From NCBI RefSeq assembly GCF_000964225.1, contig NZ_BAMZ01000027.1, forward strand, positions 62,001 to 126,000: DNA of 64,000 bases, given 5' to 3'. Shown in pieces: positions 7,991 to 15,088 of this stretch (its first letter is position 1; each line of letters opens with the position of its first letter). The notes under the pieces were generated by a model, which saw only the letters and a list, made by a program, of their open reading frames with translations, did not search any database and was not told the DNA's origin. The position numbers and the translations under genes are program-made. Origin of the DNA: Acetobacter syzygii. GTDB lineage: Bacteria; Pseudomonadota; Alphaproteobacteria; Acetobacterales; Acetobacteraceae.

Positions 7991-10087
7991 ATGACATCTC
8001 ACACGGAACGAACGTCTAGGGTCTTACCTTATGTTCTGATTATTATTGGGACATTGCTTGTCCTTGTGGCAAGTCAGGCGGTTATTTCGTCCAGAGCACA
8101 GATTTTTCTAAGCGTATCGGTTCTGCTGTTTGCTCTTTTTGTGCGCAAAAAAAGTGGTTACCTGCCCAGCCTGCTCATGATCGGTTTATCGATCTTTATT
8201 TCCCTGCGTTATATTTTCTGGCGGCTGTTGCATACGCTGGCGTTTGAAGGGTGGTTGCAAAGCACGTTAATGCTTACGCTGCTTTTTGCGGAAACTTATT
8301 CGTGGATCATTCTTTTTCTTGGGTATATGCAGCTTTCATGGCCGCTTAACCGCAAGGAATGTTCTTTGCCAGAGGATCAAACCCTTTGGCCGCATGTGGA
8401 TGTTTTTATTCCCACTTATAACGAAGACCTTGATGTGGTGCGGAATACCGTTCTGGCAGCCATGACCATGGACTGGCCGAAGGATAAACTGCACGTCTAT
8501 CTGCTGGATGATGGTCGGCGGCCAGTGTTTCAGGCTTTTGCGCAAGATGTTGGGGTTAACTACATTACCCGGCCGAATAACGCCCATGCCAAAGCCGGTA
8601 ACCTGAATCACGCTCTGGAGCAGACACAGGGTGAACTGGTGGCTGTTTTTGACTGTGATCATATTCCAGTCAAAAGCTTTCTGGTGCGGACCATTGGGTG
8701 GATGGTGCTTAACCCACGTATTTCTCTGGTGCAGACCCCACAGCATTTTTATTCGCTGGACCCGTTCCAGAGAAATCTGGATACCTATGGCCATATTCCG
8801 CCAGAAAGTAATCTGTTCTACGGGCTGGTCCAGCCGGGCAATGACTTTTGGAATGCGACCCTTTTTTGTGGGTCTGGAGCCATTCTGCGTCGCAAAGCTT
8901 TAGAAAGTATTCATGGTTTTGCTGTAGAGACCGTAACAGAGGATGCCCATACATCCCTGAAAATGCAGCGTAAGGGCTGGGAGTCTGCTTATTTGCGAGA
9001 AACATTGGCAGGAGGTCTGGCAACCGAAAGCCTAGCTTTGCATGTTGGTCAGCGCATTCGCTGGGCCAGAGGAATGGTGCAGATCTTTCGTTTGGATAAT
9101 CCTTTGCTTGGGCGTGGGCTCAGCCTTGGGCAGCGCCTGTGCTACCTGTCTGCCATGCTGCATTTTTTCTTTCCCATTCCGCGGCTTATTTTTCTTATCG
9201 CACCGCTCGCTTTTTTGTGTCTGGGCCAGAATATTATTTACGCTACGCCCGAAGCGGTGATGATTTACGCCATTCCACATTTGCTCCAGTCACTTATGAC
9301 CCAGTCGCGCATACAGGGGCGTTGGCGTTATTCGATCTGGAATTATGTTTACGAAACCTCAATAGCCATCTTTCTGGCTCCAGTTGTGCTGGTGGCATTT
9401 TTTGCTCCTTCTCGTGGCAAGTTTAATGTCACGGCAAAAGGGGGGCTTATAACAAGGAATTTTCTTGATACGCGGATGGTCCGCCCTAATGTTATCATGT
9501 GCTGTATTCTGGTGGTGGCAGCTATAGTCGGGGTGGTGGGTATGGTGATGTACCGTGCCAATCCCGTGTTGTTCCAGACGTATGCCATGAATCTTTTGTG
9601 GGTTCTGGCCAATCTTCTTATTGTGCTGGCGGCAATTACTGTGGGGTATGAGCGTAAGCAGAACCGCCGCGCACCGCGTATTCCGGCCCAGCTGGCGGTG
9701 AGTGTGACCGATCCATTGCGCAAGAAGTGTTATGCAGCAACAACGGTCGACCTTTCAAAAGGAGGGGCATCTTTAAGAATGTCCGCACCGCTGCCCGCTG
9801 ATCTGGAAGTGGTGAATGTGGAATATAGTAACCCGCATGATAAAATTACCATGAATGTACCGGCCCAGATTATTAACCAGCAGGGTACATTTGTCCGGCT
9901 GGAATGGCGGAACCGTACTATTCAAGATGAGACAAGCATTGTTGAAATGATCTTTGGTCGCAGCGATGCCTGGTCTCATTGGAGCGATTATTCAAAAGAT
10001 AAGCCGTTACATAGTCTGAACCTGCTGGCCCGCGGCATTATCAATTTTATGCTGATTGTGGTTCTGCGTCGCCGCCCGATAGGCTAG
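7991..10087 (+). CDS. bcsA: Cellulose synthase catalytic subunit BcsA with PilZ domain
   Basis: 698 residues, an unfused BcsA. The GT2 core has Asp173-Asp174 (DDGRR), D221-C-D223, the T316-E-D catalytic-base motif and Q354-R-I-R-W. Several membrane helices flank the core and the C-terminal half forms the translocation channel. A PilZ domain follows with R559-R-A-P-R563 and D587-L-S-K-G-G, so both c-di-GMP binding motifs are intact. It polymerises UDP-glucose into beta-1,4-glucan and is switched on by c-di-GMP. It lies 94 bases after the SGNH gene, at the end of the cluster, rather than before bcsB as in most operons. Confidence 0.95.
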   Translation: MTSHTERTSRVLPYVLIIIGTLLVLVASQAVISSRAQIFLSVSVLLFALFVRKKSGYLPSLLMIGLSIFISLRYIFWRLLHTLAFEGWLQSTLMLTLLFAETYSWIILFLGYMQLSWPLNRKECSLPEDQTLWPHVDVFIPTYNEDLDVVRNTVLAAMTMDWPKDKLHVYLLDDGRRPVFQAFAQDVGVNYITRPNNAHAKAGNLNHALEQTQGELVAVFDCDHIPVKSFLVRTIGWMVLNPRISLVQTPQHFYSLDPFQRNLDTYGHIPPESNLFYGLVQPGNDFWNATLFCGSGAILRRKALESIHGFAVETVTEDAHTSLKMQRKGWESAYLRETLAGGLATESLALHVGQRIRWARGMVQIFRLDNPLLGRGLSLGQRLCYLSAMLHFFFPIPRLIFLIAPLAFLCLGQNIIYATPEAVMIYAIPHLLQSLMTQSRIQGRWRYSIWNYVYETSIAIFLAPVVLVAFFAPSRGKFNVTAKGGLITRNFLDTRMVRPNVIMCCILVVAAIVGVVGMVMYRANPVLFQTYAMNLLWVLANLLIVLAAITVGYERKQNRRAPRIPAQLAVSVTDPLRKKCYAATTVDLSKGGASLRMSAPLPADLEVVNVEYSNPHDKITMNVPAQIINQQGTFVRLEWRNRTIQDETSIVEMIFGRSDAWSHWSDYSKDKPLHSLNLLARGIINFMLIVVLRRRPIG

Positions 10088-10216
10088 CTGTGTTTGGTGC
10101 CGGGTGCGGTAGCCTAGCTGCGTTCGCATAACGATTTGTTGAGACATATTTTTGACCGCACCGTGCAGTATGGTCGGCGTTGCAAACGGACAATTTATGC
10201 ATTAACCATTTGAATA

Positions 10217-10819
10217 TTGTTGTGTGAGGCTAAAAAACTGTTTTCAGAATCAGAGAAACTCTTAATCAAACAGGCTGCATCTATTCAGAACGGGCATGGA
10301 TACCGGGTTGGCAAGATTGCGTGTGAGATTGCCAAGCTGGCAGGGCTTCATAGCCTTGACAGGAAAAAGCTGCGTCTTGCTGGCAAAATGCATGATACCG
10401 GAAAACTGCTGATTCCGAACGAAATTCTGGAAGCTCCGCGTGCGCTCACGCCCGAAGAAAGGGCAATAGTACGCCAGCATCCTTCCTTGGGATTAGGCAT
10501 TCTGCTCTGGCGCAAAAAAAACTTTCCCATAGAAGTTCTGGACGCCATGTTGATGCACCATGAACGCTGGGATGGTGCGGGTTATCCACTGGGATTAAAG
10601 GACAAGCAGATTCCCTTGGCGGTCAGGGTTATAACGCTTGCAGATGTGATCGATGCACTCGCCTCTCATCGGGAATACCGGGGTGCGTGCGATGTGGATT
10701 TTATCCGGCATGAATTGGAAGATGGAAAGGGGTCACATTTTGACCCTGAACTGGCGGAAGTGTGCCTCCAGCATCTGGATGACATCTTGGCCAAACGGGT
10801 AACTTCCAAGACCCAGTAG
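10217..10819 (+). CDS. Stand-alone HD-GYP domain protein (candidate c-di-GMP phosphodiesterase)
   Basis: 200 residues, essentially only an HD-GYP domain: HGYRVG near residue 29, MHDTGK near residue 60, HHERWDGAGYP near residue 114 and LADVIDAL. The metal-binding His/Asp residues and the GYP motif are all present, so hydrolysis of c-di-GMP is expected from the family. No receiver or sensor domain is attached. There is no ATG; the frame opens at TGA 10211 and TTG 10217 (or TTG 10220) is the only choice near the domain border, so the start is uncertain. It sits 129 bases downstream of bcsA on the same strand and could oppose BcsA activation locally. Confidence 0.85.
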   Translation: MLCEAKKLFSESEKLLIKQAASIQNGHGYRVGKIACEIAKLAGLHSLDRKKLRLAGKMHDTGKLLIPNEILEAPRALTPEERAIVRQHPSLGLGILLWRKKNFPIEVLDAMLMHHERWDGAGYPLGLKDKQIPLAVRVITLADVIDALASHREYRGACDVDFIRHELEDGKGSHFDPELAEVCLQHLDDILAKRVTSKTQ

Positions 10820-10954
10820 TGTGCCATTGCTCCTACAGATTAAGGGAGCATCCGGATGAACCTGTTATGAGCATTGGTGGGTGGGAGTAGGAGCAGGCAT
10901 GTTGCTCCTGCGGAAACGTGCCTGCCTCCGAGTAGTCCGGTAACTTTGTATTCA

Positions 10955-10992
10955 GGGCACAGAATCACATTCAGCACGTGTGATTCTTGCCC
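10955..10992 (+). terminator. Probable bidirectional terminator hairpin
   Basis: AGAATCACA (10961-10969) pairs with TGTGATTCT (10979-10987), and GGGC (10955-10958) pairs with GCCC (10989-10992). The hairpin lies between the convergent HD-GYP and pyrC genes. A shorter stem, AGGAGCA/TGCTCCT, sits at 10889-10909. T-runs are weak. Confidence 0.55.
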
Positions 10993-11007
10993 TGTTTGTA
11001 CCTGTTC

Positions 11008-12363
11008 TCAGGCTGGTCGGTCTGTTGCGTCAAAGCGGAAGGGCTGACCTGTAGCTTTGTCTGCCAGAGTTGCTTCCCACATAACCTGCTGCCCGCGAAT
11101 AATGGTGCCAATGGGCTTGCCGGTCAGTGTTTCCCCCACAAAAGGAGACCACCCGCAGCGGGATGCCAGCCAGTCCTGCTCAATGGTCCAGCGGGCCTTC
11201 AGGTCCACAATGGTAAAGTCTGCATCATAACCAACGGCAATCCGCCCTTTGCGGACCAGTCCGAACAGGCGCTGGGGGCCTGCGGATGTCAGGTCCACCA
11301 GCCGGCGCAGGGTCAGGCGATGGTGGGCAACGTGGTTGAGCATAAGGGGGAGAAGTGTTTGCACACCCGGCATCCCGGAAGGGGAGGCTGGGTAAGGCTT
11401 GTTCTTGTTGGTCAGACTATGCGGAGCATGATCGGACCCAATAAGGTCTGGCAGCCCCTGTGTGACCCAGTGCCATAGCCCGTCCCGGTGTGCAGCGGAG
11501 CGGATGGGGGGGTTCATCTGGGCAAAAGTACCCAGCCGTGGGTAGGCTTCCTCTGCTGCTAGGGTCAGATGCTGAGGAGTAAGCTCGCAGGAGGCAACAT
11601 CCCTGTGCTGTGCAATAAGTTCCAGCTCGGCGGGGGTGGTAATGTGCAGGATATGGACGCGACGGCCAGTCTTGCGGGCCAGCCGCAGTACGCGGGTGGT
11701 GGCGCGCAGGGCGGTCTCATCATCGCGCCATATAGGGTGGGAGGCGGGGTCTCCTTCTACGCGCTCTCCCATCCGTTCGATCAGCCGTGCTTCATCTTCC
11801 GCGTGAATGGCAACCCGGCGTTGGCCGGAGCGCAGAACGCGCTCGAGCATATCATCTTCGGAAACCAGAAGGTTACCGGTAGAGGACCCCATAAAGACTT
11901 TAATCCCGGCTGTACCGGGCAGTTTTTCCAGCTCTCCGCACTGGTCAGCATTGTCGGATGTTGCACCAACATAGAATGCGTGGTCACACCACATGCGGTC
12001 TTTGGCGCGTGCCAGCTTGTCGGCTACAGCTTCGGGCGTGGATGTGGTGGGTTTGGTGTTTGGCATTTCAAAAACACCAGTCACCCCACCCAGAACAGCG
12101 GACCGGCTACCTGTTTCAAGGTCTTCGTTTTCAACCGCACCAGGTTCCCGAAAATGGACCTGTGTATCAATGACACCGGGTAGAATGGTCAGCCCGGTGC
12201 AGTCAATGACCTTTGCGGCATCTGCCGTGCCGCCAATCGCGCTAATCTGGCCATTACGCACGTAAACCGTTGTTTCCACCGTGCCATCCGGCAGAACGAC
12301 GGAACCATTTTTGAGCGCCAGATCATGGGCCTTGAGGGAGGTATTCTGTGCTGCGAGGGCCAT
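11008..12363 (-). CDS. pyrC: Dihydroorotase, class I
   Basis: 451 residues of the amidohydrolase fold. Metal ligands and catalytic positions are visible: VHFREPG (His pair region), GIKVFMGSS with the Lys that becomes carbamylated, AIHAEDE, HILHIT, and IGSDHAPH. The length and these motifs match the long, zinc-dependent dihydroorotase that closes N-carbamoyl-aspartate to dihydroorotate in pyrimidine synthesis. Allantoinase is the main alternative in the same family, but nothing nearby points to purine breakdown. The start lies 11 bases after the gor stop, so the two genes are probably co-transcribed. Confidence 0.85.
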   Translation of the reverse strand: MALAAQNTSLKAHDLALKNGSVVLPDGTVETTVYVRNGQISAIGGTADAAKVIDCTGLTILPGVIDTQVHFREPGAVENEDLETGSRSAVLGGVTGVFEMPNTKPTTSTPEAVADKLARAKDRMWCDHAFYVGATSDNADQCGELEKLPGTAGIKVFMGSSTGNLLVSEDDMLERVLRSGQRRVAIHAEDEARLIERMGERVEGDPASHPIWRDDETALRATTRVLRLARKTGRRVHILHITTPAELELIAQHRDVASCELTPQHLTLAAEEAYPRLGTFAQMNPPIRSAAHRDGLWHWVTQGLPDLIGSDHAPHSLTNKNKPYPASPSGMPGVQTLLPLMLNHVAHHRLTLRRLVDLTSAGPQRLFGLVRKGRIAVGYDADFTIVDLKARWTIEQDWLASRCGWSPFVGETLTGKPIGTIIRGQQVMWEATLADKATGQPFRFDATDRPA

Positions 12364-12374
12364 GAGCTTTGTCC

Positions 12375-13772
12375 TTACTTGCTGGCTTCCGGGGTTTCAC
12401 GCGTGCGAGTGCGCATGGTCACCAGTTCTTCAGCCGAGGTGGGGTGAATACCAATTGTGCGATCAAAGTCGGCTTTTGTCAGTTCTGCTGTTATGGCAAT
12501 GGCGACCGCCTGAAGCATTTCCGGTGCCTCATCTCCCAGAATATGTACGCCCACAACTTTCTGGCTCTGCTGCTCTACAACCAGCTTCATAACTGTTTTG
12601 CGTACGCGCCCGGCCAGTGTGTAGCGCATGGGGGTAAAGCGGGTCAGGTAAATATCAACCGCGCCATTCTGTGCGGCTTCATCCTCCGTCAGGCCAACGG
12701 TGGCAACCGGAGGGGAGAAAAAGACTGCTTTGGGTGTGGTTGCATAGCACCACTGGCGCGGTGGCGCCTTGCCATACAGGCGGTCGGCCAGATTATGCCC
12801 TTCCGCAATGGCGACCGGGGTCAGGTTGATGCGGTCAGTTACGTCCCCAATGGCATATATACCCCGGTGTGTTGTCTCGCTCTCGGCATTGACCTGAATG
12901 CGCCCGTTTTCGGCTGTTGTGATGGATGTATTGGCAAGCCCCAGTGCATCAATTTTGGGGCGACGGCCCGTTGCCATAAAAACACAATCAGCGGTGATGG
13001 CCTGCCCGTTATCCAGTGTTAACACCAGTTCAGGGCCGTTTTGGGTAATGCTGACGGGGTTGGCGTGGCGATGCTGGGTAATGCCCCGGGCCTCTATGGC
13101 ATCGGCCAGTGCGGTGCGCATGTCCTCATCAAACCCGCGTAAGGGCAGGTCGCGGCGGTACACAAGGTCCACCCTGGAGCCAAGGCCCGCAAAAATACCG
13201 GCAAATTCAATTCCAATGTAACCGCTACCAATCATAACAACCCGTTCAGGGCGCTTGGGCAGGCCAAATGCCTGATCCGAGGTAATGGCCAGTTCGGCCC
13301 CCGGAATATCCAGTTTGGTGGGGGTAGAGCCGGTAGCAATAACAATACGCTCGGCGGTTACGGTCCGGGGTTGCTCGCTAGGAGCAAGGGGGGAGGGCGT
13401 AATGCGGAGCGTATGCCCATCCACAAACTGGGCATGGCCGGTCAGCAGGGTAATGCCTGCTTTTTCCAGCATGGTCACATAAATGCCGTTCAGGCGCGTA
13501 ATTTCGCGGTCCTTGGCGGCAATCAGGGTGGCCCAGTCATGTGTGCCGGGTGAGGTGGACCAGCCAAAGTTGTGGCTGTCTTCCACCATGTCCGCATAAT
13601 CGCTGGCCATGACCATCAGCTTTTTGGGTACACACCCAAGGTTGACGCATGTACCACCCCAGTGGCGGCTTTCCACTACGCCTACACGCGCGCCATGTCC
13701 GGCGGCAATGCGGGCGCACCGTACACCACCGGAGCCTGCTCCAATGACAAGAAGATCAAAGTCATACGTCAT
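12375..13772 (-). CDS. gor: Glutathione-disulfide reductase
   Basis: 465 residues. The N-terminal GAGSGGVRCARIAA binds FAD, GGTCVNLGCVPKKLM carries the redox-active Cys pair, GSGYIGIEFAGIFAG binds the nicotinamide nucleotide, and HPTSAEE near the C-terminus carries the His-Glu pair typical of glutathione reductases rather than lipoamide dehydrogenases. It reduces oxidised glutathione with NADPH in the cytosol. It is the first gene of a likely gor-pyrC pair on the minus strand. A separate minus-strand gene (fpr) ends 59 bases upstream of its start. Confidence 0.9.
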   Translation of the reverse strand: MTYDFDLLVIGAGSGGVRCARIAAGHGARVGVVESRHWGGTCVNLGCVPKKLMVMASDYADMVEDSHNFGWSTSPGTHDWATLIAAKDREITRLNGIYVTMLEKAGITLLTGHAQFVDGHTLRITPSPLAPSEQPRTVTAERIVIATGSTPTKLDIPGAELAITSDQAFGLPKRPERVVMIGSGYIGIEFAGIFAGLGSRVDLVYRRDLPLRGFDEDMRTALADAIEARGITQHRHANPVSITQNGPELVLTLDNGQAITADCVFMATGRRPKIDALGLANTSITTAENGRIQVNAESETTHRGIYAIGDVTDRINLTPVAIAEGHNLADRLYGKAPPRQWCYATTPKAVFFSPPVATVGLTEDEAAQNGAVDIYLTRFTPMRYTLAGRVRKTVMKLVVEQQSQKVVGVHILGDEAPEMLQAVAIAITAELTKADFDRTIGIHPTSAEELVTMRTRTRETPEASK

Positions 13773-13831
13773 GGGGCAGGCTCCTTGGGTGCTATGGCTG
13801 GGGGTCTTCTGTAAGTAAGGTGGGACTACCC

Positions 13832-14728
13832 TTACCGTTCGGCAAAGGCTTTTTCCACCACGTAAGCACCGGGGGTGGACATGTTGCCTTCGTCAAAGCC
13901 ACGGGCCTGGAGCAGGGCTTCCGTGTCTGCCAGCATTTCGGGCGAACCGCAGATCATAACGCGGTCGTGCTCGGGGTCGATGGCGGGGATGTTCAGATCC
14001 GTAAAGATCTTGCCGCTTTCGATCAGCTTGGTAATACGGTCGGTGACGGCAAAGTCTTCCCGCGTTACGGCCGGGTAGTAGAGCAGCTTGCCGGAAATAT
14101 CTTCACCAAGGAACTCGTGCTTGGGCAGTTCGTGGCGAATGTGGTTGGCATAGGCCAGTTCGCCGGAAATGCGCACGGTGTGGCTAAGAATAACGTGGTC
14201 GTAACGCTCGTAGCACTCCGGGTCCTTGATCAGGCTCATAAAGGGTGCAAGACCCGTGCCGGTGGACAGGAAGTACAGGTTACGGCCAGGGCGCAGGTTG
14301 TCCAGCAGCAGTGTGCCGGTGGGTTTGCGACCGATCAGAACCGTATCCCCCACCTTAACGTGGCGCAGGCGGGAGGTCAGCGGGCCATCGGGCACGGCAA
14401 TGGAAAGGAATTCCATCTCGTCCGCATAATTGGGGGAGGCAATGGAGTAAGCCCGCAGCAGTGGCTTGCCGTCCACCTCAATCCCGATCATGGCGAACTG
14501 GCCGTTTTCAAACCGCAGTCCAGGGTCACGTGTGGTGGTAAAGCTGAACAGGCGGTCGGTCCAGTGGTGCACGGTCAGCACCTTGGCCGGGTAAAGGTGG
14601 CCATACTCCTTGGTGGGGGGAGCAAGATGCCACACACCGTCCTGCCCTTCTACCGGCAGCAGGCTGCTCGGCACTTCAGAGGCAGACATCCGGGGAAGAA
14701 CGTCGTTATCAAGAATGGTTTCAGACAT
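13832..14728 (-). CDS. fpr: Ferredoxin/flavodoxin-NADP reductase
   Basis: 298 residues. RAYSIASPNY binds FAD, LSTGTGLAPFMSLI and MICGSPEM bind NADP, and the C-terminus ends YVVEKAFAER, the pattern of the bacterial FPR class. Residues 1-35 are an extra, poorly conserved leader before the FAD-binding domain. It exchanges electrons between NADPH and ferredoxin or flavodoxin, supplying iron-sulfur and oxidative-stress enzymes. It lies just upstream of gor on the same strand, a plausible redox neighbourhood. Confidence 0.9.
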   Translation of the reverse strand: MSETILDNDVLPRMSASEVPSSLLPVEGQDGVWHLAPPTKEYGHLYPAKVLTVHHWTDRLFSFTTTRDPGLRFENGQFAMIGIEVDGKPLLRAYSIASPNYADEMEFLSIAVPDGPLTSRLRHVKVGDTVLIGRKPTGTLLLDNLRPGRNLYFLSTGTGLAPFMSLIKDPECYERYDHVILSHTVRISGELAYANHIRHELPKHEFLGEDISGKLLYYPAVTREDFAVTDRITKLIESGKIFTDLNIPAIDPEHDRVMICGSPEMLADTEALLQARGFDEGNMSTPGAYVVEKAFAER

Positions 14729-15088
14729 GGACCGCTTTGTACTCCGCTTATAGCAGATCAGATAGATGGCGCGCTTTTGCCCAAAGGGGGCAGTGCTTCA
14801 TGGGCAAAAGGCAACCCTGGTGCTTTGGCGGCGTTTTTAAGGGGCAGGCGCGTGGGACGCCAGTGCAAATTCGTCACAAGACGTGTTCCCGCTTCACACA
14901 GCAGGGCAGGAACAGCCTCGCTTGGAAGCCACAAACCGCCAGTGGCGGGCACAATGGGCACAAGGTGGCGGCCATATCAAGCGTAATTGCGCCTCAGGCC
15001 ATGATGTTTGGGGTGAATGTTTGATTTTTCCATGAAGTCTGGGGCAAGGCCCATTGTTCCGGGGCGCGGGATGACGCAAGAGTAGGGT
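14729..15088. other. Divergent intergenic region between fpr and the helicase
   Basis: 360 bases between two divergent genes, so promoters for both should lie here. A 67-codon minus-strand frame with a GTG start (14758-14961) fits in it but matches nothing I recognise and is not called. I see no RNA gene or strong dyad. Confidence 0.5.

Noticed and set aside
14758-14961. 67-codon minus-strand frame upstream of fpr with GTG start
   Set aside because: No recognisable family, no convincing ribosome binding site, and it lies in a divergent promoter region.
13820-14986. Plus-strand open frame (388 codons) opposite fpr
   Set aside because: Antisense shadow of a clear ferredoxin-NADP reductase gene.
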